DNA of 64,000 nt from an uncultured Devosia sp. (GTDB lineage Bacteria; Pseudomonadota; Alphaproteobacteria; Rhizobiales; Devosiaceae): positions 38,007 to 102,006 of the forward strand of contig NZ_CAJXJS010000006.1 in the NCBI RefSeq assembly GCF_913055165.1, read 5' to 3'. The translations under genes were made by a program, and so were the position numbers. Below the pieces are notes generated by a model. The model was not told the DNA's origin. It was given only the letters and a program-made list of their open reading frames with translations, and did no database searches. Each line of letters starts with the position of its first letter. Position 1 is the first letter of the stretch. Shown piece after piece: positions 45,398 through 53,646 of the stretch.

Positions 45398-46105
45398 TCA
45401 ACGCCCAAGCAGCAGATCCCGCGCCTCGTTGATCTTGGCTGCCAGAAACTCCGATCCGCCGCGATCCGGATGCACACCCTTCATCAACTCGCGATGCGCG
45501 GCTTTGATTTCTTCGTCGCTCGCCCCCGGCTCCAGACCGAGTACGGCATAAGCCTCCGCCACCGGATCGCGTGCCGAACCACCGCCCGTTGCCGTGGCCC
45601 CTCCAGCGTCCTGCTCCGCAAAATACTCCCGCCAGCCGGCCCGGTTGGTGTCCAGCCAGCTTTCCAGCAGGTTGACGCTTTCCGCGTCATGGCCGATCTC
45701 GTCGATAAGGACACGGGTTTCGTTCTCACCGAGATCCATCAGATCCCAGCCAGCGAACTGGCCATCCAGAATGCGTCCGGTCAACTCGCCAGTGTCGTGA
45801 TCAAGCTCCATGGCAAGATAGCGGCTGCGGACTTTTGAAACATTGGCCGAAGAGCCCGAGCTGAGGCTATCGAACGAAAACTGCCCCAGCCGGCCACGGA
45901 ACAATACCGAAGCGGCGACGGCTCCAAGGATCATGGCGATATCGATGCGCCGGAACAGCAATGCCGCCGCCGCAATCGCCGCAGCGCCGCCACCCACGAT
46001 CCAGCGCAACCCGCGCACAAGCAGGCGACGATCCATGTTGCGCAGCGCGTAACCCAGCCAGAGCAGACCAATCAGCCCCAGGGTCCCTAGAAAGATCCAG
46101 CTCAT
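45398..46105 (-). CDS. Membrane-anchored J-domain protein
   Basis: A 235-residue protein with two N-terminal hydrophobic segments (about 3-20 and 34-70), a middle domain (about 88-165) with repeated acidic residues, and a C-terminal J-domain (about 178-235) containing the HPD motif in GVHPDRGG that stimulates DnaK ATPase. The closing KINEARDLLL is typical of TIM14/DjlA-like type III J-proteins. Its ATG overlaps the stop of the VWA gene by four bases, so both come from one message. The client proteins are unknown. Confidence 0.9.
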   Translation of the reverse strand: MSWIFLGTLGLIGLLWLGYALRNMDRRLLVRGLRWIVGGGAAAIAAAALLFRRIDIAMILGAVAASVLFRGRLGQFSFDSLSSGSSANVSKVRSRYLAMELDHDTGELTGRILDGQFAGWDLMDLGENETRVLIDEIGHDAESVNLLESWLDTNRAGWREYFAEQDAGGATATGGGSARDPVAEAYAVLGLEPGASDEEIKAAHRELMKGVHPDRGGSEFLAAKINEARDLLLGR

Positions 46106-46821
46106 CGCCCCTCGATCTGGGTCAACAAGACCCGCGCCGCACCACTCGACTGCAGCTTCAACTGTGACCGCCCGCCGCTGGCGTAGGCCGCCACCGCCTT
46201 GAGCAAGTCCGCCAATTGTTGCGGCGCTCCACTATCGAAGCGCGCATATGCGCCTTTTGACAGTCGCGCGAACTCGCGGAAGGCCGCTTCCACCCGACTG
46301 TCATGGCCCTCCTGGAACACAAAGATCGGCAACCCCATCAGGCCCAGTTCACCCGCCTTGGCGCACAATGCGTCGACGTCTTCCTCAATCGCGTCGCCGA
46401 CATAGACCACCGCATTGATCCGCCGCTTTCCGTGTTCGTCGCGGGCATGATTGAAGATGCGCCCGATCTGCGTTTGACCACCCTGGCAGGCAATGGTGCT
46501 CATCAGGCGGGCCAGAGCCTTGGCGTCCACAACCCATTTTGACGCGCGGCACTCGCCCAGCCCCCGGAAATAGATCAGTTGCACCTGCAGATGCGCATCC
46601 TTGGGAATGGCCTCGAACATGCCTGCCTGCAGCGACACGGCCAAGTCCCATGTCGGCTGACGGCTCATCGTTGCGTCCATGCCGAACAGCAGCCGTCCGT
46701 CCTCACCGGCATTGGGTCGCGCCAGCTGCCCCACCTTCTTGACGAAGGCGGCAACTTCGTCGCGCATCTCTCCCTTGGGCGCCACGGCGTCGCTGCGCCG
46801 GGCCGGATTCTTCTCGCTCAT
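46102..46821 (-). CDS. VWA domain-containing protein
   Basis: A 239-residue soluble protein with a von Willebrand factor A fold. The metal-ion-dependent adhesion site is seen as FGMDATMS (D-x-T-x-S) near residue 45, with further conserved segments LIYFRGLGECR, CQGGQTQIGRIFNHA, VVYVGDAIEED and GLPIFVFQEG. The start at 46821 is chosen because the frame above it is unlike protein. The pairing with a J-domain gene suggests a role in protein assembly or quality control, but this is inference. Confidence 0.88.
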   Translation of the reverse strand: MSEKNPARRSDAVAPKGEMRDEVAAFVKKVGQLARPNAGEDGRLLFGMDATMSRQPTWDLAVSLQAGMFEAIPKDAHLQVQLIYFRGLGECRASKWVVDAKALARLMSTIACQGGQTQIGRIFNHARDEHGKRRINAVVYVGDAIEEDVDALCAKAGELGLMGLPIFVFQEGHDSRVEAAFREFARLSKGAYARFDSGAPQQLADLLKAVAAYASGGRSQLKLQSSGAARVLLTQIEGR

Positions 46822-46954
46822 GCGTTGAATATGTGACCGCCGGTGCTCCCGGGCAAGGCGGCTTGCCGTGCCGATGATAAAATTCGCTTGTCTGCGTCGA
46901 AAGCCTGGCGCCTCATCCGTCGTGCCGGTGACATCCTTTGTGGAGGAACTTGCA

Positions 46955-48178
46955 ATGGAACGACAATATGGCTGGGTGATCGTTGTTGCTGGCGCTGTGA
47001 TTACCTGTCTGGCCATGGGCGCCATGTTTGCCTTGCCCGTCTATCTCCAACCCATGAGCGATGAAACCGGTTGGACCCGCGCGGGCATTTCGGGTGCCAT
47101 GACGGTTGGCTTCATCGTCATGGGGGTTGCCGGATTCTTCTGGGGCACATTGGCGGACCGGATCGGTGCCCGCCCGGTCATTCTCACCGCCGCCGCCATG
47201 CTTGGCCTCGGTCTCTATCTCGCCAGCCGGGCCACTGATCTGCTGGTTTTCCAATTTGCCTATGGCGGGCTCGTCGGTGCCTCAGGCGGCGCCTTCTTTG
47301 CCCCACTCATAGCCACGACGCTTGGCTGGTTCGATAAGCACCGAAGCCTTGCGGTCTCCCTTGTCTCGCTCGGCGCGGGTGTCGCACCCATGACCATGAC
47401 GCCCCTTGCCACCATCCTTATCGAACAGTTCGGCTGGCGCGATGCCATGATGCTCACTGCCCTCGCAGCAACGGCCTTCATAGCACCAGCGGCATTCCTC
47501 ATTCGCCAGGCCCCGGAAGCGCTGTCAGAGGCTCCCACACCGGCTAGCGACGTCGTCCCCGCGAGCAAGCCTCCCCGCACCATCACGACGATCTTCCGAA
47601 CGCCGCAATTCATCGTTCTGGCGGCCGTCTTCTTCCTCTGTTGCGGCGCCCATTCAGGACCGATTTTCCACACGGTGAGCTATGCCATGTTGTGTGGAGC
47701 ATCTGCGCTGGCTGCCGCCAGCATTTACAGCGTCGAAGGGTTCGCCGGTCTGTTCGGCCGCGTCATTTTCGGCATGTTGGCAGACCGCATCGGCGTCAAG
47801 CGCGTCATCATTGGCGGCTTGCTGCTTCAGGCCGTGGGCATCTACAGCTACATTTACGTATCTGAATTGACCCACTTCTACCTGCTGGCAGTGCTGCTCG
47901 GCCTCGTCTATGGCGGCGTCATGCCACTCTATTCGGTGCTTGCGCGCGACTATTTCGGCCCCAAGGTCATGGGTACGGTTCTGGGTGGCATCACCATGAC
48001 CTCAGCTATCGGCATGGCCTTCGGACCGGTCGGCGGAGGCTACCTCTACGATACGTTCGGTGACTACCACTGGCTCTATGTCGCCTCCGCCGCTGTGGGA
48101 CTGGCGGCCGCCATGCTGGCCCTCGCCTTTCCGCCCAAGACGGAGGCCGCCGCCCCGGCTGGCGCGGCCCCGGCCTAG
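46955..48178 (+). CDS. MFS transporter (monocarboxylate/oxalate-like)
   Basis: A 407-residue, 12-helix MFS protein. GGAGG lies eight bases before the ATG. The helix 2-3 loop GTLADRIGARPVIL, the WFDKHRSLAVSLVSLGAGV segment after helix 4 and the second-half loop GMLADRIGVKRVIIGG follow the OFA/MCT-like group, whose members carry monocarboxylates, oxalate or related anions. The substrate here is unknown. The C-terminus is Ala/Pro-rich. It converges head-on with another MFS gene, with only 13 bases between the stops. Confidence 0.92.
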   Translation: MERQYGWVIVVAGAVITCLAMGAMFALPVYLQPMSDETGWTRAGISGAMTVGFIVMGVAGFFWGTLADRIGARPVILTAAAMLGLGLYLASRATDLLVFQFAYGGLVGASGGAFFAPLIATTLGWFDKHRSLAVSLVSLGAGVAPMTMTPLATILIEQFGWRDAMMLTALAATAFIAPAAFLIRQAPEALSEAPTPASDVVPASKPPRTITTIFRTPQFIVLAAVFFLCCGAHSGPIFHTVSYAMLCGASALAAASIYSVEGFAGLFGRVIFGMLADRIGVKRVIIGGLLLQAVGIYSYIYVSELTHFYLLAVLLGLVYGGVMPLYSVLARDYFGPKVMGTVLGGITMTSAIGMAFGPVGGGYLYDTFGDYHWLYVASAAVGLAAAMLALAFPPKTEAAAPAGAAPA

Positions 48179-48191
48179 CAATCGCTCCCGG

Positions 48192-49541
48192 TCAGGCGGG
48201 GTTGGCGACAGTCGCCCCGCCGCTGGCCCCGTCATCGTCCCTGCCTTTGGCATAAGCCGCGGACAATTCCCGATAATATCGGGAATTGAAGGCCAGGATT
48301 GTCACCACGAGGCCGACCAATCCGGCGATGGTGAACACCAACGCCATACCGCGATCCGGACCCGTACCAAACCAGCCGCCGATCGCATTTGCCCCGGCCC
48401 CATCTGTCATGAAGGGAATGACCACGAACTGGGTCAGCGGACCGATAAGGAAAGCGGTCAGAGGTGAGGCCGACTGTTCCACCGATTGGGCAAAGCCGAA
48501 AACCCTGCCCTGCCGTTCCAGCGGGACCACTTTCTGCAGCGTCGTATGCTCGGCAGCCTCCGCATAGGGCCCAAGCAACATCCAAACGAAGCACCCGGCG
48601 GCAAGCAACCAGAACGAGGACTGGATGGTGAAGACGCAACAGACGGACCAGGTGATGGCATTGACCAATAGCAGCGTCCGAAGCGGGTTTATGCCAAGTC
48701 CGGTGCGTGAGATGATGATGCCGCTGAGAATGAACGCGGTCGACAACACGCCGAAGGTCAGCCCCCAGATTTCCACCGGCACCAGGGAAAGACCATAAGC
48801 GTCGAGCAACGCCATGAAGATGCCGCCCAGAAAATTGTTGAAGCAGGCAAAGAAGATCAGGGCGAAGAGGCCGGGAACAGCTGCTACGACCCTGACGGTG
48901 CCGGCGATGTCGACCCGCTTGGGCTCTACGGGCTTGTCTGGGTCAACCGCCACCCTGCCCTCATCGATCTGGACCAGGCCCAGATGCACAAAGGCCAATC
49001 CGGTGGCCACCAGGGCCGACACCATGACGCCAAACATGCCGGTGTAGGCGACAAGAAATCCCGAGATCACCGAGGTGGTGAGAAAACCGATACCGGTGAC
49101 CATGCCGACCAGACCGTTCGCCTTGTCGCGAGAGTCTTCAGGGATGAGAATTGTCACCAAGGTCGGCAGGGCAATCGAGCGGATATTGCCAGCGATGACA
49201 CCCAGCATGACCAGCAGGACGAAGCCCCACAGATACCAGCCATAGGGATCGCGAAAGGCGCCCTCCGGCTCAATGAGTATCATCCCCAGGGCCAATATGT
49301 AGAAGAAGGCGGAAGCCGCACTGGAGGCCAGCATGGCGTGCTTTTTGGCATTGTGGTCGACGATCGAGCCGAACCAGAACCCGAACCCCGCAGTGAACAC
49401 CAGATAGAACCCGGCAATCATGCCCGTGGCGAACACTGACTGGGTTTCGAGAAACACCCAGAACGTAATGGCGAACCACACAGTGAAGTTTGTGACGTTG
49501 GCGACAAGGTTATTCGCAAGAATCTGGTGAAACGGCTTCAT
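48192..49541 (-). CDS. MFS transporter (DHA3-like)
   Basis: A 449-residue MFS protein with about 12 helices. Features include FGSIVDHNAKKHAM in the helix 2-3 loop, IPEDSRDKANGLVGMVTGIGF in the centre and VPLERQGRVFGFAQSVEQSASPLTAF in the second half, resembling the macrolide/efflux DHA3 group. The start MKPFHQIL is chosen as the first Met that gives a normal N-terminus; GGAT-type sequence precedes it. It is not homologous at high level to the neighbouring MFS genes, so this is not a tandem duplication. Confidence 0.9.
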   Translation of the reverse strand: MKPFHQILANNLVANVTNFTVWFAITFWVFLETQSVFATGMIAGFYLVFTAGFGFWFGSIVDHNAKKHAMLASSAASAFFYILALGMILIEPEGAFRDPYGWYLWGFVLLVMLGVIAGNIRSIALPTLVTILIPEDSRDKANGLVGMVTGIGFLTTSVISGFLVAYTGMFGVMVSALVATGLAFVHLGLVQIDEGRVAVDPDKPVEPKRVDIAGTVRVVAAVPGLFALIFFACFNNFLGGIFMALLDAYGLSLVPVEIWGLTFGVLSTAFILSGIIISRTGLGINPLRTLLLVNAITWSVCCVFTIQSSFWLLAAGCFVWMLLGPYAEAAEHTTLQKVVPLERQGRVFGFAQSVEQSASPLTAFLIGPLTQFVVIPFMTDGAGANAIGGWFGTGPDRGMALVFTIAGLVGLVVTILAFNSRYYRELSAAYAKGRDDDGASGGATVANPA

Positions 49542-49718
49542 TTGATCGGATCCAATCCTGGCTGGCCGTGGTGTAACTCTAGATGAGCGGCGACCCCGCC
49601 TCAACGACTATCGGCCCGTCGCGACAGGGGCTGTCAGCGGCAGTCAAAGATGCCCTAGAGGGACCCGCTCGAGGCAGCGACGAGCATGAAATGCTCAATT
49701 CGACGGACGTCGGATGCT

Positions 49719-50096
49719 TCAGATGACCTGGGCCAATTCCCAGATATGGCCAGAGGGGTCTGCAAAGGCCGCTGTCCTGCGCCCCCATGGACGATCAACG
49801 GGGCCATTGAGCACCGAGACGCCAAGGGAGGCCAGCCGCTCGCACTCGGTGTCGACATCCTCGACCTTGATGGTCAGCAAAGTTCGAGCGCCCTGCCCAC
49901 CTATGGCAGCTGGAGAAATCAGCTCTGGCGCCTGATTGACGTCAAGAAGATTGATCATGCCTCCGCCGAAGGCGAAAACCGCCGAGACATCGTCGGAATA
50001 GACGATCTCAGCGTCGAAAACGCGCTCGTAGAACTGCCGAGTCGCAGAGAAATCATCAACAAACAGGGTTACGACTTCGAGATTGGCTAGTGTCAT
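49719..50096 (-). CDS. VOC family protein (glyoxalase/bleomycin-resistance fold)
   Basis: A 125-residue protein with paired beta-alpha-beta-beta-beta modules: VVTLFVDDFSATRQFYERVF at the start and RRTAAFADPSGHIWELAQ at the end. AAGGAGG precedes the ATG at 50096 by eight bases, which decides the start over one 21 bases upstream. Members bind a metal ion and act as dioxygenases, isomerases or drug-binding proteins; the role here is unknown. About 175 bases separate its end from the neighbouring MFS gene, with nothing notable in them. Confidence 0.9.
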   Translation of the reverse strand: MTLANLEVVTLFVDDFSATRQFYERVFDAEIVYSDDVSAVFAFGGGMINLLDVNQAPELISPAAIGGQGARTLLTIKVEDVDTECERLASLGVSVLNGPVDRPWGRRTAAFADPSGHIWELAQVI

Positions 50097-50268
50097 GTGA
50101 ACTTCCTCCTTGGACACAAAGCACGACGAACCAGTCCCCGCACTTTCGACCGAATCCAGAGCTTTGCGCTGTCCGACCAGGCGCTATGCCGAGCAACATG
50201 GCTTCATTTACCTTTGCTCAACCATGAGAGCGCAGGCTTTCCCCGCCATGCCACCAAGGAGTGCCCAG

Positions 50269-50448
50269 ATGCACGAGGAAATCCAGCGCCGCGCTTATGC
50301 GATGTGGGAAGCCGACGGACGGCCGGAAGGTCAGGACCAGGCCTATTGGTTCAAGGCCGTTGCCGCACTGACAACCGAAGCTGCCAAGGCCATCAAGCCG
50401 GCGCGCAAGCGGGCGCCGCGTACGACCAAAGCCAAGAAGGCAGCATGA
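50269..50448 (+). CDS. DUF2934 family small protein
   Basis: A 59-residue protein with the DUF2934 core EEIQRRAYAMWEADGRPEGQDQAYWF and a basic Lys/Ala/Arg-rich tail. AAGGAG seven bases before the ATG at 50269 decides the start; the open frame extends further upstream but without protein-like character. The function of the family is unknown, and the tail suggests nucleic-acid contact. A long perfect hairpin begins four bases after the stop. Confidence 0.85.
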   Translation: MHEEIQRRAYAMWEADGRPEGQDQAYWFKAVAALTTEAAKAIKPARKRAPRTTKAKKAA

Positions 50449-50451
50449 GCC

Positions 50452-50503
50452 CGACCTCTACTGGCCGCGACTCTACCACTGTCGTGGCCAGTAGAGGTCG
50501 TCT
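50452..50503. terminator. 20-bp hairpin between convergent small genes
   Basis: Arms 50452-50471 and 50481-50500 pair over 20 bp with a single G-T pair and a nine-base loop. It lies just after the DUF2934 gene and its loop contains the stop codon region of the opposing hypothetical gene. No T-run follows, so it may be a symmetric terminator, a processing site or a mobile palindrome. Confidence 0.6.
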
Positions 50504-50781
50504 GCAAAATCCGCTGGTATCGACGACAGGCGAAGCAAGGCTTCCGCTGCCAGGTCGATTTGCCGGCACATCTGGCTAATGGCGTCTGGGACGGGCCGGC
50601 CGGTCACATATTCCCGCAATTGCCACTCATCGAGATGGAGCGACGCCTTGCGCCGCCGAGCCTCGGCCTCCACCGCTACAGGCCGAACGGCCGTCCCAAC
50701 ACCAACTGGCCCAACGGGCTCACTCCATTCACGCCGTTCACCAACGACCGCAAAGCGCATTTCCGGTGTATCCCGTGCCAC
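50473..50781 (-). CDS. Hypothetical protein, soluble, 102 residues
   Basis: An open frame with a GTG start at 50781 (an inner ATG at 50760 is possible). The product has the segments MRFAVVGERREW, VAVEAEARRRKASLHLDEWQLREYVTGRP and MCRQIDLAAEALLRLSSIPADFADDLYWP, which look like a compact alpha-helical protein, and codon use resembles neighbouring genes. I recall similar small proteins in related bacteria but know no function. The last codons lie inside a strong hairpin arm, which constrains its C-terminus. Confidence 0.6.
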   Translation of the reverse strand: MARDTPEMRFAVVGERREWSEPVGPVGVGTAVRPVAVEAEARRRKASLHLDEWQLREYVTGRPVPDAISQMCRQIDLAAEALLRLSSIPADFADDLYWPRQW

Positions 50782-50877
50782 ATCCCGCGTGGCCAGTGAT
50801 TACCATACGCACCACAACATTACGGAAGCGCAAAGAGTGCGCTTGGCGGGCTGGCTCGTCATGATAAACTTGCAGGC

Positions 50878-51471
50878 ATGTCGATCCTCTACCTCATGGC
50901 AGCAGAAGCCGAATATGGTCCTCATCTGAGGGCCCGTATCGAACCGGTCGTGATCGGCGTCGGACCTGTCGAGGCCGCCGTCAACACGACCCGCCTGTTG
51001 GCCTCATCGGAAAGCCGTCGACTGCGGCTAGTCGTATCGCTCGGTTCGGCAGGTTCGCGGCGCCTGGAGCAATGCGAAGTCTATCAGGCCGTCACCGTTT
51101 CCTACCGCGACATGGACGCGACTGCGCTGGGATTTGCCAAGGGCGTTACCCCTTTCCTCGACATGCCTGCGACTTTGAGGCTCGCGCCACCGGTGCCCGG
51201 CCTCAATCCGGCCAGCCTCTCCACGGGTGCTAATATCGTCTCCGGTTCGGCCTATGATCTGGTGCCCGAAGACATGGTGGACATGGAGACTTTTGCCATT
51301 CTGCGAGCCTGCCAGGCCTTCGAAATCCCGCTCCTGGCGATCCGGGGGATCTCCGACGGCAAGGGCGAGGTCACGCAGATGGCCGATTGGACCCAGTATC
51401 TTCATATTGTGGATGAGCGCCTGGCCGCTGCCGTGGACATCATCGAGGCCCATTATTCGGCAATGGCCTGA
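50878..51471 (+). CDS. MTA/SAH nucleosidase-like phosphorylase-fold protein
   Basis: A 197-residue protein of the PNP_UDP/MtnN family, shorter than the 230 residues of E. coli MtnN. It keeps the N-terminal substrate pocket region (YLMAAEAEYGPHL), SLGSAGS in the phosphate-like loop, the ribose-binding VDMETFAILRACQAFEIPLLAIRGISD with the Met-Glu pair, and the catalytic Asp of the R-x-x-S-D motif. The likely reaction is hydrolysis of methylthioadenosine or S-adenosylhomocysteine to adenine, recycling sulfur and quorum-signal by-products. The shorter length follows from a trimmed middle segment. Confidence 0.88.
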   Translation: MSILYLMAAEAEYGPHLRARIEPVVIGVGPVEAAVNTTRLLASSESRRLRLVVSLGSAGSRRLEQCEVYQAVTVSYRDMDATALGFAKGVTPFLDMPATLRLAPPVPGLNPASLSTGANIVSGSAYDLVPEDMVDMETFAILRACQAFEIPLLAIRGISDGKGEVTQMADWTQYLHIVDERLAAAVDIIEAHYSAMA

Positions 51472-51477
51472 CGCCCC

Positions 51478-51798
51478 CTATTTGCGTCGCTTCTTGTCGC
51501 GCCGGTACCGCTGCCAGTTCGTCCACCAGCGACTGCCGCGCAGTATGGCTGTATTCACTGGCCCCTGAAGGAAAATGAGGTCGACCGCCAACAGCAGCAG
51601 GCCCAGCGGCAGCATCCATATGCCGAGCACCGGCAGGAAGCTGAAAATGCCGCCCAAGACCAGCAGAATGCCCAACGGGATGCGCACCCATCTGGCGCCC
51701 GGGCGTCTCAGACGCGCCAGCCAACCTGCCGCCAGCCCTGGAATGCGCCGTTCCAGTCGGTCGAAAAGCCGGTTGAGGCGATCTGTGCTCTTGGTCAT
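51478..51798 (-). CDS. Small membrane protein, PGPGW-like
   Basis: A 106-residue protein with a basic N-terminus, RRPGARWVRIPLGILLVLGGIFSFLPVLG in the middle, and two adjacent hydrophobic helices (about 40-58 and 60-76), ending in a strongly basic tail. The pattern resembles putative transmembrane proteins of the PGPGW group. AAGGA lies eight bases before the ATG at 51798. The function is unknown. It converges on the nucleosidase gene and is divergent from the next small membrane gene. Confidence 0.8.
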   Translation of the reverse strand: MTKSTDRLNRLFDRLERRIPGLAAGWLARLRRPGARWVRIPLGILLVLGGIFSFLPVLGIWMLPLGLLLLAVDLIFLQGPVNTAILRGSRWWTNWQRYRRDKKRRK

Positions 51799-51902
51799 GC
51801 GGGTTCCTTCCACACCACCTAAATGGCGCCGACCTGTGGCAGTTCAAGGGCATGGAACCGCGCGAGATATCCGGCCGTTTATCGAAAAACGCGGAGCGGA
51901 TC

Positions 51903-52220
51903 ATGTCCCTTGATGCTTTTCTCTCCCAGCTCACCAACCAGCGGCGTGGGCAGCACGACCTTGAAGGCCAGGTGCGGGCCATGCGGCGCGACGTCCAGCA
52001 TCTGGTCCATCAGCTCGCCCACCTATCGGGACACACCACCCACAACCTAGGGGGCCAGCTACAGGAAATGGGCACCGCTGCGGCCGCGCACGGTTCAGAA
52101 TGGGCGCGCCTGGCCGGCGAACAGGCCATGCACGGCGCCAGGCTGGTGCGGCGCGACCCGCTTCCCGCAATCGCGCTGGTCAGCACGACCTTGCTGCTTT
52201 TGCGGCTCCTCAAGCGATAG
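51903..52220 (+). CDS. ElaB/YqjD-like membrane-anchored protein
   Basis: A 105-residue protein with a coiled-coil-like region (about 5-50: many Gln, Arg, Leu), a linker with Gly/His/Thr, and a single C-terminal hydrophobic segment PAIALVSTTLLLLRLL. This is the layout of ElaB/YqjD/YgaM proteins, some of which tether ribosomes to the inner membrane in stationary phase. Similarity is in layout only. The ATG at 51903 has GGAG six bases upstream; an ATG at 51852 is the alternative. Confidence 0.72.
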   Translation: MSLDAFLSQLTNQRRGQHDLEGQVRAMRRDVQHLVHQLAHLSGHTTHNLGGQLQEMGTAAAAHGSEWARLAGEQAMHGARLVRRDPLPAIALVSTTLLLLRLLKR

Positions 52221-52316
52221 ATAGAAAAACTTAACCTTCCGGCTCAGGCGTTCCTTAAGGCTAGGCGCGCATTTTCGGGCAAAGCGATCTTTTCGCAACA
52301 AGCCCGGAATGTCCCC

Positions 52317-52790
52317 ATGCGCCGCACCAGTTCAACCATTCTGCGCCTTTCCATGGCCGTCCTGGCAATCACCAGCCTGGGCGGGTGCAGCTTTCTCGGC
52401 GTCAATCTGGGCATGGCCCAGCTGAGCGAGAAAGAGTGCATGATGCGGGCTATGTACTTCGAATCCAATCGCTCCAGCCCAGACGGCATGCTCGCCGTGG
52501 GTACCGTCGTGATGAACCGTCTCCACGATCCGCGCTATCCCAAGTCCGTGTGCGGTGTGGTCGGGCAGAAGAACCAGTTTGCACAGGGCGTGCTGACGCG
52601 TCCCATGACCGATAGCGGCGCGGTGCTTGCCGCCCAGGTGGCCGATCAGGTCCTTTCCGGCGCCCGCCATCCCGGCGTCCAGAACGCCCAGCATTTCCAC
52701 ACTGCCGGCCTGCGGTTCCCGTACAACAATATGTATTACGTTCTCGAGGCGGGCGGGAACGAGTTCTATGAAAAGCGCAGCACCCGCTGA
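52317..52790 (+). CDS. SleB-type cell wall hydrolase, lipoprotein
   Basis: A 157-residue lipoprotein: signal sequence with lipobox LGGC (Cys24), followed by a Hydrolase_2/SleB domain with ECMMRAMYFESNRSSPDGMLAVGTVVMNRLHDPRYPKSVCGVV and KNQFAQG. The Glu in YFES is the presumed catalytic acid of this lytic-transglycosylase-like fold. It probably remodels peptidoglycan from the periplasmic face of a membrane. It converges on the DUF2076 gene with three bases between the stops. Confidence 0.92.
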   Translation: MRRTSSTILRLSMAVLAITSLGGCSFLGVNLGMAQLSEKECMMRAMYFESNRSSPDGMLAVGTVVMNRLHDPRYPKSVCGVVGQKNQFAQGVLTRPMTDSGAVLAAQVADQVLSGARHPGVQNAQHFHTAGLRFPYNNMYYVLEAGGNEFYEKRSTR

Positions 52791-52793
52791 CCG

Positions 52794-53318
52794 CTAGAAC
52801 TCGCCACCAATATCAAAGCCGCCCCAATCGTCACCGGCGTCGATGTCCTCCTCCACGGAAGGCTCTTCGGGCGCCGCCTGAGTTTCCGCGGCCTGCGCGG
52901 GCTCACTGAACATGCCAGCGATTGCCGAGCCCAGCAGCACGCCGCCGGTGACACCAAGGGCCGTCTGTGCGGCACCAGCGAGAAACCCACCGCCATCTGT
53001 GCGATCCCATGGCCCCGGGCGCCGCACCTGTTCGGGGCGCACCCGCCTCTCGGCGTCATCGCCAAAAATGCTGCCCAGAAAACCGCCCGATCGGCTGCGA
53101 TCGGCCTCAAGGGATTCGATGCGCGCCTGCTGATCGCGCAAGGCGGCTTCCTGCACAATGATTGCCTGCGCCATATAGTATGCAGCAGCAGGATGCTCGG
53201 CCAGCCGCTGGCGGATCAAAGCCTCGGAATCTCTATCGCGCGGGCCGCTCTGGCGCTCGACGCGTCGCAGGCGTTCGAACAAATCCTCAATGGCGCGTTC
53301 GTCTTCTTCCCTGATCAT
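52794..53318 (-). CDS. DUF2076 family protein
   Basis: A 174-residue protein with the DUF2076 N-terminal helix EDERAIEDLFERLRRVE, the core HPAAAYYMAQAIIVQEAALRDQQARIESLE, a Gly-rich stretch GGGFLAGAAQTALGVTGGVLLGSAIAGMF that could be a membrane-inserting or hydrophobic helix, and an acidic C-terminus ending in DDWGGFDIGGEF. Annotated in some databases as a periplasmic ligand-binding sensor, but the function is not established. The Met at 53318 gives the expected family start. Confidence 0.85.
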   Translation of the reverse strand: MIREEDERAIEDLFERLRRVERQSGPRDRDSEALIRQRLAEHPAAAYYMAQAIIVQEAALRDQQARIESLEADRSRSGGFLGSIFGDDAERRVRPEQVRRPGPWDRTDGGGFLAGAAQTALGVTGGVLLGSAIAGMFSEPAQAAETQAAPEEPSVEEDIDAGDDWGGFDIGGEF

Positions 53319-53373
53319 GGCGTCCTCCAACTGGTCCACAAGGACATGGGAAGCCGCAGCGGGACGCGCAAGG

Positions 53374-53646
53374 TTACCGCCTTGTTTGGCGCAGCACGTA
53401 GCCGATGACCACAGCCATGGCATCATAGAGCTCAATGGGTATGGTCTCGTCCAACTCGACCCCGCTCAGAGCTTCGGCAAGAACCGGGTTGGCTTCGATG
53501 ACCACCCCATTCTCTTCCGCCAGCGCTATGATCTTCTCGGCGACCAGCCCCCTGCCCTTGGCCACCACCCGCGGCGCCTCGCGCGAGCCTTCTTCGTAGT
53601 GCAGTGCAACAGCCAGAGGCCGTTCGGTCGGATCGTCAGCTGTCAT
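53374..53646 (-). CDS. FlhB-like C-terminal-domain protein (FlhX type)
   Basis: A 90-residue cytoplasmic protein matching the C-terminal domain of FlhB/YscU export switch proteins, without the membrane part. Visible are PLAVALHYEEGSREAPRVVAKG, AEKIIALAEENGVVIEANPVLAEALSGVELDETIPIELYDAMAVVIGYVL. The self-cleaving NPTH motif of full FlhB is absent, as in other stand-alone FhlB-like proteins, which can partly replace the cleaved FlhB fragment. Its start overlaps the end of the fliK-like gene by four bases, so both are co-translated. Confidence 0.88.
   Translation of the reverse strand: MTADDPTERPLAVALHYEEGSREAPRVVAKGRGLVAEKIIALAEENGVVIEANPVLAEALSGVELDETIPIELYDAMAVVIGYVLRQTRR

Noticed and set aside
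46955..49541. Two neighbouring MFS genes as a tandem duplication
   Set aside because: They are convergent and their sequences belong to different MFS groups.
52229..52262. Two TTAA elements before the SleB gene as a CtrA box
   Set aside because: The elements are spaced far wider than the seven-base spacing of the consensus.
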